Of a DNA stretch of 64,000 bases, positions 28,474 to 36,513 are shown piece by piece. The notes under the pieces are model-generated. The model had not been told where the DNA came from. It saw only the letters and a program-made list of their open reading frames with translations, and did not search any database. This stretch comes from Pseudomonadota bacterium (lineage in GTDB: Bacteria > Pseudomonadota > Alphaproteobacteria > Rhizobiales > Pleomorphomonadaceae): assembly GCA_018262575.1 (NCBI GenBank), contig JAGSYU010000007.1, forward strand, positions 1 to 64,000, given 5' to 3'. Position numbers and translations under genes: made by a program. The stretch's first letter is position 1; every line of letters begins with the position of its first letter.

Positions 28474-29055
28474 TCAAGTCAGCAAATGACCGAGAAATGC
28501 GGCAACTGCCGCCCTGGCTGTCTCAAGGCCGTCGCCCGTCGGGATAACGAAATCGGCGCGTGCCCTTTTTTCAGCGTCGGACGTCTGACGGGCAAGGAGC
28601 GCTTCGAATTTATCTTCGGTCATGCCGGGCCGGGCGAGCACGCGCGCCCGCTGGACCTCGGCCGGTGCCGAGACGACCACCACCTTGTCGACATCGCGAT
28701 GACGGCCGGTTTCAAAGAGAAGGGGAATGTCGAGCACCACGGCGGACGCGTCGGCGGCGCGCGCCCGCTCGAGAAAATCGGCTTCTGCCCTCTGCACTGC
28801 CGGATGAACGATGGCTTCCAGCCGGCGGAACGCGTCGACATCGCCGGAAAGCCGTTCGGCGAGGCGGGCACGGTCCACCCGACCGTCCATGGTCGTACCG
28901 GGGAAAACTGCCTCAATCTCTGCGACAAGCGGGCCATCATACAGAGCGTGCACGGTGGCATCGGCATCGAACACCGGCAGACCGGCTTCCCGGAACAGGC
29001 CAGCAGTGGTGGTCTTGCCCATGCCGATCGAGCCAGTGAGACCGATGACGATCAC
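28474..29055 (-). CDS. coaE: Dephospho-CoA kinase
   Basis: 193 residues. The P-loop [21 protein letters not shown] lies at the N terminus; the substrate region [12 protein letters not shown] and lid [31 protein letters not shown] are typical of CoaE. It phosphorylates dephospho-CoA, the final step of coenzyme A synthesis. It overlaps the upstream aroE stop by 4 bases, so it is translationally coupled. Confidence 0.96.
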   Translation of the reverse strand: MIVIGLTGSIGMGKTTTAGLFREAGLPVFDADATVHALYDGPLVAEIEAVFPGTTMDGRVDRARLAERLSGDVDAFRRLEAIVHPAVQRAEADFLERARAADASAVVLDIPLLFETGRHRDVDKVVVVSAPAEVQRARVLARPGMTEDKFEALLARQTSDAEKRARADFVIPTGDGLETARAAVAAFLGHLLT

Positions 29056-29870
29056 AGGTCGGCCTCGATTAACGCGCGAAGCTCGGCCGTCACCGTCGGC
29101 TGGCGGCCGAACCAGCGGGCAAAGCCGGGTACCGCTTGATGGAGCAACATGCCGAGGCCGTCCACGGTGCGCAGACCGCGCGTTGCAGCACCGGCCAGGA
29201 AGGGCGTCATGAGTGGCACGTAAACAATGTCGGTCACCACGGTGCTGCCCGGCACAACACGCATGTCGAGATCAATGGCACCGTCGCCCTTCATGCCTAA
29301 CGAGGTTGTGTTGACGATAAAACCGGCTGTTGCCGCATATCGATTCGCTTCCGAAAGGACGGCTGCGGACGCCCGGCCAGGATACCGGCCGGCCAGCGCT
29401 TCGGCGCGCGACAGCGTGCGATTGACGACCCGTACCGTGAAGCCACGGTCGACAAGAGCATCCACGACGGCAGAGGCGGCGCCACCGGCACCCAGCACCA
29501 GCGCTTCACCAGGCGCAGCGTCCCAGCCGGGAGCGCGCTCATCAAGATTGGCGACAAACCCGGTACCGTCGGTGTTGTCGGCGCAGAGCCTGCCATCTTC
29601 GACCCACAGCGTGTTGGCAGCGCCGATCCGCTCGACTACCGGCTCGCGGTGACTGGCGGCGCGCGCTGCAATCTCCTTGTAGGGAATGGTGACGTTGCCA
29701 CCAGCAAGGCCGCTGTCGGCGAAACCTTTGAAGAAGCCATCAATCCGGTCAGGTTCGATCGCCTGGCGGCCATAGGCGCCATCGATGCCGAATGTCGTTA
29801 GCCAATGGCCATGGATCAGCGGTGAGCGTGACTGGCTCACCGGCCACCCGATGACAGCAGCGCGGATCAT
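29052..29870 (-). CDS. aroE: Shikimate dehydrogenase
   Basis: 272 residues. The substrate-binding N-terminal half has [19 protein letters not shown] (SxS shikimate motif) and [15 protein letters not shown] with catalytic Lys. The NADP half has [20 protein letters not shown] (GAGGA) and [12 protein letters not shown]. It reduces 3-dehydroshikimate with NADPH in aromatic amino acid synthesis. It overlaps maf upstream and coaE downstream by 4 bases each. A copy of the origin-region 21-bp motif lies inside it at 29341-29361. Confidence 0.96.
   Translation of the reverse strand: MIRAAVIGWPVSQSRSPLIHGHWLTTFGIDGAYGRQAIEPDRIDGFFKGFADSGLAGGNVTIPYKEIAARAASHREPVVERIGAANTLWVEDGRLCADNTDGTGFVANLDERAPGWDAAPGEALVLGAGGAASAVVDALVDRGFTVRVVNRTLSRAEALAGRYPGRASAAVLSEANRYAATAGFIVNTTSLGMKGDGAIDLDMRVVPGSTVVTDIVYVPLMTPFLAGAATRGLRTVDGLGMLLHQAVPGFARWFGRQPTVTAELRALIEADL
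29341..29361 (+). repeat. Origin-region 21-bp motif, copy 2
   Basis: Carries the exact core GATTCGCTTCCG followed by AAAGGACG. It lies within aroE on the opposite strand (encoding part of LSEANRY), about 2 kb left of oriC. Confidence 0.55.
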
Positions 29871-30454
29871 CCTTCGATCATCCTTTCCTCGCGCAGGAAT
29901 TCCAGCAGCGGCAGGAGCGGCAAGCCGAGAATGGTAAAGTGATCGCCCTCAACAGCCTCAAACAGCTGCACACCATAGCCTTCGAGCTGATAGGCGCCGA
30001 CAGACCCCAGCGCCGCTTCGCCGACCACGGCGAGATAGTGGCTGATAAAGCGCGTCGACAATGGCCGCATAGTCAGCCGGGCGCTATCGACAGCCCGATG
30101 CAGCACCTCGCCGTTGCGGGCAAGCGACAGGCCAGAATGGAGCACGTGCATGCGGCCGGAGAGCCGACCGAGCTGTCGGCCGGCTTCCTCGCGGTCGCGT
30201 GGCTTGTGGAAGCGTTCCTCACCCAGTGACAACGTCTGATCGGCGCCTATGACCAGGTCGCCCGGCCGACGTAGCGACACCTCGATCGCTTTGACATCGG
30301 CGAGTGCCTGCGCGACGTCTTCGGCGGAAAGGCCGATGAGGTCCTCTTCGACAACGCGCTCGTCGACGTCGGCCGGAATGCGCTTGAAGATCAGCCCGGC
30401 ACCGGTCAGGAGGGCGGCGCGAGCGGCGCTTGCTGAGGCAAGGACGAGGCTCAT
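29867..30454 (-). CDS. maf: Maf family nucleotide pyrophosphatase
   Basis: 195 residues. The N-terminal LVLASASAARAALLTGAGL is the Maf nucleotide site, followed by ADVDERVVEEDL and GADQTLSLGEERFHKP with the catalytic acidic residue. Maf proteins hydrolyse non-canonical or methylated NTPs; the detailed specificity (dTTP/UTP versus m7GTP) is not certain, though the sequence leans to the YceF type. It starts 3 bases after ppsR ends, in the conserved origin-flanking order ppsR-maf-aroE-coaE-dnaQ. Confidence 0.93.
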   Translation of the reverse strand: MSLVLASASAARAALLTGAGLIFKRIPADVDERVVEEDLIGLSAEDVAQALADVKAIEVSLRRPGDLVIGADQTLSLGEERFHKPRDREEAGRQLGRLSGRMHVLHSGLSLARNGEVLHRAVDSARLTMRPLSTRFISHYLAVVGEAALGSVGAYQLEGYGVQLFEAVEGDHFTILGLPLLPLLEFLREERMIEG

Positions 30455-30457
30455 CTT

Positions 30458-31315
30458 TCAACCAGCGTCAGAAAACGGATCAAGCACCTTGCCGTAGCGG
30501 TGTTGGTCCCACAGGGCGAGGATGGCGGCGGCGGTTTCTTCGATTGATCGGCGGGTGACGTCGATCATCGGCCAACCATGCTCCGTGCAGAGACGTTTGG
30601 AATAGAGGATCTCCTGGGCAATCGATGCCTTGTCGACATAGGTCGAATCCTGGCTCTTATCGGCAAGCGCCAGCAGACGATTCTGCCGGACATGCATGAT
30701 GCGCTCGGCGGTGGCGATCAGGCAGACCACCAGCGGCCGCCGGGCAGCAATCACCTTTTCAGCAATCAGGATGCCCGGCACCAGCGGCACATTGGCCGTG
30801 CGGATGCCACGATTGGCGAGATAAATGGACGTCGGCGTCTTCGAGGTGCGGCTGATGCCGATCAGGATGACGTCGGTTTCTTCGATATCGTCAGGCAAGG
30901 CGCCGTCATCATGGGCGAGCGTGAAGTTCAGCGCGTCGATGCGCTTGAAATAATCGGCGTCCATGGCGTGCTGGGCACCGGCCTTGCCGATCGCCTGCAC
31001 ATTGAAGAACGAGCGAAACACATCGAACACCGGGCGCAACACGTCGATGCAGGGAATGGCCGCCGCTTGGCAAGCCTCTTCGAGGCGGACAGCGAGATCC
31101 TGCTGCACCAGCGTGTAGAGGACGATACCTGGCGCCGCCTCGATGTCGGCAATGACACGCTCGATATGACGCACGGAGCGGACCAGCGGATAAATGTGTT
31201 CGATCGCCACCATCGATTCATATTGGGCGGTGGCCGCTCGACCAACAGCCAGTAGCGTTTCGCCAGTGGAGTCGGAAACGAGGTGAATATGGAAATAGGT
31301 CTGGCCGCGCTTCAT
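30458..31315 (-). CDS. ppsR: Bifunctional kinase-pyrophosphorylase (DUF299; PEP synthase/PPDK regulator)
   Basis: 285 residues of the DUF299 family. The start FHIHLVSDSTGETLLAVGRAA and the P-loop-like GISRTSKTPTSIYLANRG are diagnostic, with VIAERIM-like nucleotide contacts after it. The family phosphorylates a threonine of pyruvate phosphate dikinase or PEP synthase using ADP and removes it with phosphate. The target gene is not in this window. In Caulobacter and Rickettsia the homologue borders the chromosomal origin opposite hemE, and the same order is found here. Confidence 0.93.
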   Translation of the reverse strand: MKRGQTYFHIHLVSDSTGETLLAVGRAATAQYESMVAIEHIYPLVRSVRHIERVIADIEAAPGIVLYTLVQQDLAVRLEEACQAAAIPCIDVLRPVFDVFRSFFNVQAIGKAGAQHAMDADYFKRIDALNFTLAHDDGALPDDIEETDVILIGISRTSKTPTSIYLANRGIRTANVPLVPGILIAEKVIAARRPLVVCLIATAERIMHVRQNRLLALADKSQDSTYVDKASIAQEILYSKRLCTEHGWPMIDVTRRSIEETAAAILALWDQHRYGKVLDPFSDAG

Positions 31316-31393
31316 GGCCGGCGTGCTCCGAATGGAAGGCGGAGCAGCATCTCAGATGGCACCACGCTTGGCGAGTTCTTTTTTAGCGATTTT

Positions 31394-31406
31394 AATCAAT
31401 TACTTG
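31394..31406 (+). promoter_or_regulatory. IHF-binding consensus in oriC
   Basis: AATCAATTACTTG fits WATCAANNNNTTR at every defined position. IHF bending sites are a feature of the Caulobacter origin. Confidence 0.65.
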
Positions 31407-31424
31407 GCTTCCTCTCTCCTGTCG

Positions 31425-31433
31425 CTGTCCACA
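31425..31433 (+). promoter_or_regulatory. Weak DnaA-box-like 9-mer
   Basis: CTGTCCACA, two differences from TTATCCACA. Listed because it falls in the origin gap near other boxes. Confidence 0.35.
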
Positions 31434-31458
31434 ACTGGTCGCCTCAAACGTGGATGGG

Positions 31459-31467
31459 CGTGGACAA
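31459..31467 (-). promoter_or_regulatory. Weak DnaA-box-like 9-mer
   Basis: CGTGGACAA on the plus strand, two differences from the complement TGTGGATAA. Confidence 0.35.
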
Positions 31468-31500
31468 AAGGGGCCTGGAAAGTCACCTCCGACTGCCCCC

Positions 31501-31509
31501 TGTGGGTAA
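31501..31509 (-). promoter_or_regulatory. DnaA box (8 of 9)
   Basis: TGTGGGTAA is one base from TGTGGATAA, the complement of the DnaA box TTATCCACA. Confidence 0.55.
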
Positions 31510-31569
31510 GCCTGAAATCCGTCAACAGGCGGGCGAAAATGGCCTCGTCCTAACGGCTCCTGTGGGCAC

Positions 31570-31578
31570 TGTGCAAAA
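31570..31578 (-). promoter_or_regulatory. DnaA box (relaxed consensus)
   Basis: TGTGCAAAA is the complement of TTTTGCACA, which fits TTWTNCACA exactly. Confidence 0.55.
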
Positions 31579-31591
31579 GCGACGCTGGCGC

Positions 31592-31606
31592 TTAACCATT
31601 CATTAA
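31592..31606 (+). promoter_or_regulatory. CtrA-binding box 1
   Basis: TTAACCATTCATTAA is a full TTAA-N7-TTAA CtrA site. The second box 35 bases on differs from it at one position. Confidence 0.65.
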
Positions 31607-31626
31607 CTCTTCGCCAGTCATCCCCA

Positions 31627-31641
31627 TTAACCTTTCATTAA
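31627..31641 (+). promoter_or_regulatory. CtrA-binding box 2
   Basis: TTAACCTTTCATTAA is a full TTAA-N7-TTAA CtrA site in the same orientation as box 1. Confidence 0.65.
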
Positions 31642-31670
31642 GAATTGCGGCATTCCGCCATCCGTTAAAG

Positions 31671-31679
31671 TTTTCCACA
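31671..31679 (+). promoter_or_regulatory. DnaA box (relaxed consensus)
   Basis: TTTTCCACA fits TTWTNCACA and differs from TTATCCACA at one base. The identical 9-mer recurs beside the perfect parS at 36478-36486. Confidence 0.6.
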
Positions 31680-31847
31680 AAAGCCACAGGCTGGTGGCTT
31701 CGATCCGCCCAGCGTCGGTAGCCGAGAACCTCTCGTATGGTTCGGATTGTGGAGGAACGACAATCCCTGCTATCCCTCGCCTATAAGAAAAAGAAAGACT
31801 CTCTAAATAGGATTCTTACCTTGGAAACGGCGACCGGCGCGACCACG

Positions 31848-32897
31848 ATGAAGGCTGGTAAAGCGACGAGCGAACGTCGCCTCCTCAGGGTCCTCGATGG
31901 CGAGATACTCTGGCCCCCACCGGTCTGGATGATGCGCCAAGCCGGTCGCTATCTTCCCGAGTATCGGGCGACGCGGGCGAAAGCAGGTTCGTTCCTCGAT
32001 CTCTGCTATGCGCCCGCTCTTGCGACCGAGGTGACGCTGCAGCCGATCCGTCGCTTCGGCTTCGACGCAGCGATCCTGTTCTCCGATATCCTGGTCATGC
32101 CCCACGCTCTCGGCCAGAAGGTGTGGTTCGTCGAAGGTGAGGGTCCGCGGCTCGAGCCGATTGACCTTGGTCGTCTTGATCTTGACCCGGATCGTGTTTT
32201 GCCGCGGCTCGAACCGGTCATCGAGGCGGTGGCTGGCATCCGGGCGAAGCTCCCTGAGGAGACGGCACTCCTTGGCTTCTGCGGGGCACCCTGGACGCTG
32301 ATCACCTACATGATTGCCGGCCGGGGCACGCCGGATCAGATGCCGGCGCGACGGGCGGTTTTTGCCGATCCCAACGGTATCGACCGCCTGGTCGATATCT
32401 TGGTGGCGGCATCGATTGATTATCTCGTTGCCCAGCTCAGGGCTGGTGCCGATGCGGTGCAGATCTTCGATACCTGGGCCGGCGGGCTTGACGATGCCGG
32501 CTTTTGCCGTCTGGTGATCGAACCGACTCGACGCATTGTCGAGGGTGTTCGCGCTAAGGTACCGGGTGCGCGAATAATCGGTTTTCCGAAAGGGGCAGGC
32601 GGACATCTGCCGGCCTTTGTGCGGCAGACGGGGGTCGATGCTGTCGGTGTCGACTGGCAAGCCTCGCTTGATTTTGTCCGAGATGCCGTGCAGCCGCTCG
32701 CCGCCGTACAGGGCAATCTCGACCCGCTGCATCTGATTACCGGAGGGGACGCGCTTGACACCGCCGTCGATCGCATCCTCGATCGACTTGGCAAGGGAAG
32801 GTTGGTTTTCAACCTTGGACACGGCATCACGCCGGATGGATTGATTGACAACGTCGCGCGCATGCTGGCTCGGGTGCGCGGGGCCGGAGGGCGGTGA
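31848..32897 (+). CDS. hemE: Uroporphyrinogen decarboxylase
   Basis: 349 residues. Diagnostic segments are [21 protein letters not shown] (N-terminal signature with substrate arginines), [20 protein letters not shown] (active-site Asp), [18 protein letters not shown] (second signature) and FNLGHGI near the end. It converts uroporphyrinogen III to coproporphyrinogen III in haem synthesis. The ATG at 31848 is preferred by family length; an in-frame TTG at 31821 and GTG/ATG codons further up would add a basic leader inside the origin. The stop overlaps the hemJ start (TGATG). Confidence 0.95.
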   Translation: MKAGKATSERRLLRVLDGEILWPPPVWMMRQAGRYLPEYRATRAKAGSFLDLCYAPALATEVTLQPIRRFGFDAAILFSDILVMPHALGQKVWFVEGEGPRLEPIDLGRLDLDPDRVLPRLEPVIEAVAGIRAKLPEETALLGFCGAPWTLITYMIAGRGTPDQMPARRAVFADPNGIDRLVDILVAASIDYLVAQLRAGADAVQIFDTWAGGLDDAGFCRLVIEPTRRIVEGVRAKVPGARIIGFPKGAGGHLPAFVRQTGVDAVGVDWQASLDFVRDAVQPLAAVQGNLDPLHLITGGDALDTAVDRILDRLGKGRLVFNLGHGITPDGLIDNVARMLARVRGAGGR

Positions 32898-33331
32898 TGG
32901 GCCTTGCCTATGAGTGGATCAAGATCGGTCACCTGTTTTCGGTGATCGCTTGGATGGCCGGTATTTTCTATTTGCCGCGTCTTTTCGTCTACCACGCCGA
33001 CGCCGTGGCCGGCTCGGTACAGTCTGAAACCTTCAAGGTGATGGAACGCCGGCTCCTCAAGGGAATCATGCGGCCGGCCATGTATGGCACCTGGGGGTTT
33101 GGCTTTTGGCTCGGTCTGAAGGGGGGATGGTTTGTTGGCGTCTCCTGGCTGTGGCTGAAGCTTCTTTTTGTGCTTGGCCTCACCGTTTATCACTATCAGC
33201 TTGATGCTTGGCGCAAGGCCTTCGCACAAGACGCCAACCGGCACGCCTCGCGCTTCTTCCGGATGATGAACGAGCTGCCGACACTGCTGTTGTTCGCCAT
33301 TCTGGTGCTGGTGGTCGTGAAGCCGTTCTGA
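32897..33331 (+). CDS. hemJ: Protoporphyrinogen IX oxidase HemJ
   Basis: 144 residues with four membrane helices. The N-terminal KIGHLFSVIAWMAGIFYLPRLFVYH carries the conserved histidines of HemJ, and ERRLLKGIMRPAM and YHYQLDAWRKAFAQ are also characteristic. HemJ is a membrane haem-containing enzyme that oxidises protoporphyrinogen IX to protoporphyrin IX. The start overlaps the hemE stop by one base, so haem genes are coupled. The alternative in-frame GTG at 32894 adds one residue only. Confidence 0.92.
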   Translation: MGLAYEWIKIGHLFSVIAWMAGIFYLPRLFVYHADAVAGSVQSETFKVMERRLLKGIMRPAMYGTWGFGFWLGLKGGWFVGVSWLWLKLLFVLGLTVYHYQLDAWRKAFAQDANRHASRFFRMMNELPTLLLFAILVLVVVKPF

Positions 33332-33513
33332 GGGTGGTCGGCCGGCGAGAATAGCCTGCCGGCTTGCCGCGCCGGATGGAACAGAGTATAGCGAACGTCG
33401 TCCCTCACTTCGCGGGCAGGCGTCTTTCGGACGAGAAGTCCGGAAAGGTCTTCCTGTGGCGGCTCCCCGCCGTCACTGCCAGCTCGCGTCTTTCGGAAAA
33501 GATCATCGATGCG

Positions 33514-33541
33514 TATCCCCACAAGGGGAGCTTTGTCTTTT
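33514..33541 (+). other. Small hairpin with T-rich tail in the rho leader
   Basis: TCCCC (33516-33520) pairs with GGGGA (33525-33529) and is followed by GCTTTGTCTTTT. It could be a weak attenuator of rho; the stem is only 5 bp. Confidence 0.25.
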
Positions 33542-33582
33542 CGATCTCATTTCCATTTTTCCAGCCAAGAGATGCCTCGTCC

Positions 33583-34848
33583 ATGTCGGAGATGAAACTC
33601 CAGGATCTCAAGAAAAAGACCCCCACCGAACTTCTGGCCGTCGCCGAGGAGGTCGAGGTAGAGAACGCCTCGACCATGCGCAAACAGGAACTGCTGTTTG
33701 CCATCCTGAAGCAGCTTGCCGACCAGGAGGTCGAGATCATCGGCGAGGGCGTCGTCGAAGTGCTGCAAGACGGTTTCGGTTTCCTGCGCTCGCCCGACGC
33801 CAACTATCTGCCGGGTCCCGACGACATCTACATTTCGCCGGCACAGATCCGCCGCTTTTCGCTCAGGACCGGCGACACTGTCGAAGGACAGATCCGCAGC
33901 CCAAAAGAGGGGGAGCGCTATTTTGCGCTGCTCAAGGTCAACACCGTCAATTTCGAGGACCCGGAGAAGGCGCGCCACAAGGTGCACTTCGACAACCTGA
34001 CGCCGCTCTATCCTGACGAGCGCTTCCGCATGGAAGTCGAGGGCGTGCCGTCGAAGGATTTTTCGGCCCGCGTCATCGATATCGTGGCGCCGCTCGGCAA
34101 GGGCCAGCGTGCGCTGATCGTGGCGCCGCCGCGGACCGGCAAGACGGTGCTGTTGCAGAACATCGCCCACTCGATCACGTCCAACCACCCGGAATGCTAC
34201 CTGATCGTCCTGCTGATCGACGAGCGCCCGGAAGAGGTGACCGACATGCAGCGCTCGGTGCGGGGTGAGGTGGTGTCCTCCACCTTCGACGAGCCGGCGA
34301 CGCGTCACGTTCAGGTGGCGGAAATGGTCATCGAGAAGGCCAAGCGTCTGGTTGAGCATGGCCGCGACGTCGTTATCCTGCTCGATTCGATTACCCGCCT
34401 CGGCCGTGCCTACAACACGGTGGTTCCATCTTCCGGCAAAGTGCTGACCGGCGGTGTCGACGCCAACGCGTTGCAGCGGCCCAAGCGCTTCTTCGGCGCC
34501 GCCCGTAACATTGAGCAAGGCGGTTCGCTGACCATCATTGCCACGGCGCTGATCGACACCGGCAGTCGCATGGACGAGGTGATCTTCGAAGAGTTCAAAG
34601 GTACCGGCAACTCTGAAATCATCCTTGACCGCAAGATCTCCGACAAGCGTGTGTTCCCGGCGATCGATATCCAGCGCTCCGGCACCCGCAAGGAAGACCT
34701 GCTGGTGGTTCCGGACAAGCTCAAGAAAACCTTTGTGCTCCGGCGTATCCTCAATCCGATGGGGACCACCGACGCCACGGAGTTCCTGCTGGACAAGCTT
34801 CGGCAGACGCGGACCAACAGCGATTTCTTCGATTCCATGAACACCTGA
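33583..34848 (+). CDS. rho: Transcription termination factor Rho
   Basis: 421 residues. The N-terminal domain ([34 protein letters not shown]) and the RNA-binding cold-shock-like domain ([37 protein letters not shown]) are followed by the hexameric ATPase: Walker [18 protein letters not shown], Walker [17 protein letters not shown], and the Q/R loops through [22 protein letters not shown]. It is an RNA-dependent helicase ending transcription. The ATG at 33583 gives the standard length; the 251-bp leader has no other gene. Confidence 0.97.
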   Translation: MSEMKLQDLKKKTPTELLAVAEEVEVENASTMRKQELLFAILKQLADQEVEIIGEGVVEVLQDGFGFLRSPDANYLPGPDDIYISPAQIRRFSLRTGDTVEGQIRSPKEGERYFALLKVNTVNFEDPEKARHKVHFDNLTPLYPDERFRMEVEGVPSKDFSARVIDIVAPLGKGQRALIVAPPRTGKTVLLQNIAHSITSNHPECYLIVLLIDERPEEVTDMQRSVRGEVVSSTFDEPATRHVQVAEMVIEKAKRLVEHGRDVVILLDSITRLGRAYNTVVPSSGKVLTGGVDANALQRPKRFFGAARNIEQGGSLTIIATALIDTGSRMDEVIFEEFKGTGNSEIILDRKISDKRVFPAIDIQRSGTRKEDLLVVPDKLKKTFVLRRILNPMGTTDATEFLLDKLRQTRTNSDFFDSMNT

Positions 34849-34859
34849 CAGCGCGCCGG

Positions 34860-34875
34860 TGTTTCACGTGAATCA
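34860..34875. promoter_or_regulatory. parS site 1 (15 of 16)
   Basis: TGTTTCACGTGAATCA differs from the ParB centromere consensus TGTTTCACGTGAAACA at one base. It begins 12 bases after the rho stop. A copy of the 21-bp origin motif follows 13 bases later. Confidence 0.85.
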
Positions 34876-34887
34876 GTGACCGCCGAT

Positions 34888-34908
34888 CGATTCGCTTCCG
34901 TTCCGCAT
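34888..34908 (+). repeat. Origin-region 21-bp motif, copy 3
   Basis: Exact core GATTCGCTTCCG in the rho-mnmE spacer, 12 bases downstream of parS site 1. Confidence 0.6.
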
Positions 34909-34924
34909 CAGGACAACACGACAG

Positions 34925-34943
34925 AGGGCCCCACTGGGGCCCT
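34925..34943. terminator. Stem-loop in the rho-mnmE spacer
   Basis: A perfect 8-bp stem AGGGCCCC/GGGGCCCT with an ACT loop. No T tract follows, so it is at most a weak terminator or RNA-end protector. Confidence 0.4.
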
Positions 34944-35029
34944 TCGCCATTTCAGACCCGTGACCAAGCTCTCCCCGGGCGCGTCGTGATGAGCTGCCCG
35001 AAGTCGCAAGCTTGCTGAAGGATTGAGTC

Positions 35030-36328
35030 GTGGCCGATACGATCTTTGCGGTGTCGTCAGGTGCCCTGCCAAGCGGAGTAGCCGTACTGCGCGTGTCAGG
35101 TCCCGCCGTTCGATTCACACTCGAAACGACGATCGGCGGCCAGCCAGTACCGCGCCGCGCCGCGCTGACGACGATTCGCGGGGCGGCCGGCGAAGTGATC
35201 GACCGCGGCCTGGTGCTGTTCTTTCCGGGACCCAGCAGCTTTACCGGCGAGGACGTGGCCGAATTCCATCTGCATGGTGGCCGCGCCGTGGTGGCCGCCT
35301 TTCTGGCTTTCCTTGGGAGCTTGCCGGGACTGAGGTTGGCCGAGGCCGGCGAATTCACCCGTCGGGCTTTTGAGAATGGCCGGCTCGATCTGACGGAAGC
35401 CGAAGGACTTGCCGACCTGATTGCCGCCGAGACGGACGCTCAACGGCGACAAGCCTTACGTCTTGCCGGAGGCGCATTCCGCGCGCGGGCGGAGGACTGG
35501 CGGCGGCGCCTCGTCGACCTCCGTGCACACATTGAGGCCGACCTCGACTTTTCCGATGAACAGGATGTTCCGGAGGACATCTCGGCCGACCTTGGTAAAG
35601 GCATTGCCGGGTTGCTGGCGGAGATGGAACGCGAACTCCTGGCCGGCCGACGGGGTGAACGCGTTCGTGACGGTTTTGACGTGGTGGTGCTTGGCGCGCC
35701 AAATGCCGGCAAGTCCAGTCTCGTGAATGCTATGGCCGAACGCGATGTCGCCATCGTCACCGATATTCCCGGCACTACCCGGGACCTTTTGGAAGTTCGC
35801 CTTGATCTTGGTGGCTATGCGGTAACTCTGGTCGACACCGCCGGGATCAGAGAGGGTGGCGACGTCATTGAAGCGGAAGGCATGCGACGGGGCCGCGCAC
35901 GCGCTGCAGCAGCTGATCTCATCCTGTGGCTCGACGAGGGTGGTGGCGACCCGCCTGGGGAGATGACCGCGCTTGGTGTTCCGGTCCTCACCCTCCGGAC
36001 AAAAGCCGATCTGGAGCCGGTTGGCGGCGCGGCGCCAGCGATATCGGTTTATGACCGCGCATCGATCAACTGGCTTCTCGACCGTCTATCGCGGGAGGCT
36101 GCTGATCGACTTGGTGGCGAAGCGCCGCTGGTCAGCCGAATGCGTCAGCGACAGTGTCTTGAACGGGCGGCTGAGGCGTTGAGGGAGGCGCAATCGCCGG
36201 GCTTGCCTGGCGAGGTTGTTGCGGACCGGTTGCGTCAGGCGGGAGATGCGATGGGCCGGTTGACCGGTCGCATTGACGTTGAAGAGGTTCTTGGCTCGAT
36301 ATTCTCGACCTTTTGCATCGGTAAGTGA
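35030..36328 (+). CDS. mnmE: tRNA uridine-5-carboxymethylaminomethyl GTPase MnmE
   Basis: 432 residues from a GTG start. The formyl-THF-binding N-terminal domain (DTIFAVSSGALPSGVAVLRVSG; FTGEDVAEFHLHGGRAVVAAFL; AGEFTRRAFENGRLDLTEAEGLADLI) precedes a helical domain with an inserted G domain: VVVLGAPNAGKSSLVNAM (P-loop), DIPGTTRDLLEV, VDTAGIREG, and TKAD. The C terminus is FCIGK with the catalytic Cys. With MnmG it modifies the wobble uridine of tRNAs. A parS site and a 21-bp motif lie in the spacer on each side. Confidence 0.96.
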   Translation: MADTIFAVSSGALPSGVAVLRVSGPAVRFTLETTIGGQPVPRRAALTTIRGAAGEVIDRGLVLFFPGPSSFTGEDVAEFHLHGGRAVVAAFLAFLGSLPGLRLAEAGEFTRRAFENGRLDLTEAEGLADLIAAETDAQRRQALRLAGGAFRARAEDWRRRLVDLRAHIEADLDFSDEQDVPEDISADLGKGIAGLLAEMERELLAGRRGERVRDGFDVVVLGAPNAGKSSLVNAMAERDVAIVTDIPGTTRDLLEVRLDLGGYAVTLVDTAGIREGGDVIEAEGMRRGRARAAAADLILWLDEGGGDPPGEMTALGVPVLTLRTKADLEPVGGAAPAISVYDRASINWLLDRLSREAADRLGGEAPLVSRMRQRQCLERAAEALREAQSPGLPGEVVADRLRQAGDAMGRLTGRIDVEEVLGSIFSTFCIGK

Positions 36329-36329
36329 T

Positions 36330-36350
36330 CGATTCATCTCCGAAACGAAT
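36330..36350 (+). repeat. Origin-region 21-bp motif, copy 4
   Basis: CGATTC then ATCTCCGAAACGAAT; it diverges in the core but keeps the palindromic right half CGAAACGAAT. It starts 2 bases after the mnmE stop. Confidence 0.5.
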
Positions 36351-36451
36351 TGCCGGTGTCGGGTCGGACGCTTGCCTAAGGCCGTTCGTCAGGCTCGATT
36401 TGCGTTCGAGGCGACCGCAAATCGGGGGGCCGATTCTGAGAAAATTAACGG

Positions 36452-36467
36452 TGTTTCACGTGAAACA
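36452..36467. promoter_or_regulatory. parS site 2 (perfect)
   Basis: TGTTTCACGTGAAACA matches the ParB centromere consensus at all 16 positions. It is 2.8 kb from parA and 4.6 kb from the CtrA boxes in oriC. Confidence 0.96.
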
Positions 36468-36477
36468 CTCCACAGGC

Positions 36478-36486
36478 TGTGGAAAA
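36478..36486 (-). promoter_or_regulatory. DnaA-box-like 9-mer beside parS
   Basis: TGTGGAAAA is the complement of TTTTCCACA, the same 9-mer found in oriC at 31671. It starts 11 bases after parS site 2. Confidence 0.4.
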
Positions 36487-36492
36487 GTATTC

Positions 36493-36513
36493 GGATTCGC
36501 TTCCGAACCGAAT
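36493..36513 (+). repeat. Origin-region 21-bp motif, copy 5
   Basis: Exact core GATTCGCTTCCG within a longer perfect inverted repeat (CGGATTCG at 36492-36499 and CGAATCCG at 36509-36516). It lies 25 bases downstream of parS site 2. Confidence 0.65.

Larger units (their letters stand above)
31316..31847. other. Probable chromosomal replication origin (oriC)
   Basis: This 532-bp non-coding gap separates leftward ppsR from rightward hemE, the position of Cori in Caulobacter. It is AT-richer than its surroundings. It holds a perfect IHF consensus (31394), DnaA-box-like 9-mers (31425, 31459, 31501, 31570, 31671) and two TTAA-N7-TTAA CtrA boxes (31592, 31627). AT-rich stretches suited to unwinding are at 31375-31405, 31590-31645 and 31780-31820. 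Two GANTC sites (31798, 31811) precede hemE. Genes on each side mostly point away from it. Confidence 0.85.

Noticed and set aside
31737-31847. Upstream extension of hemE ([12 protein letters not shown]...)
   Set aside because: It is basic, not part of the HemE fold, and lies in the origin. ATG 31848 gives the normal length. It could still be a short leader, but nothing supports it.
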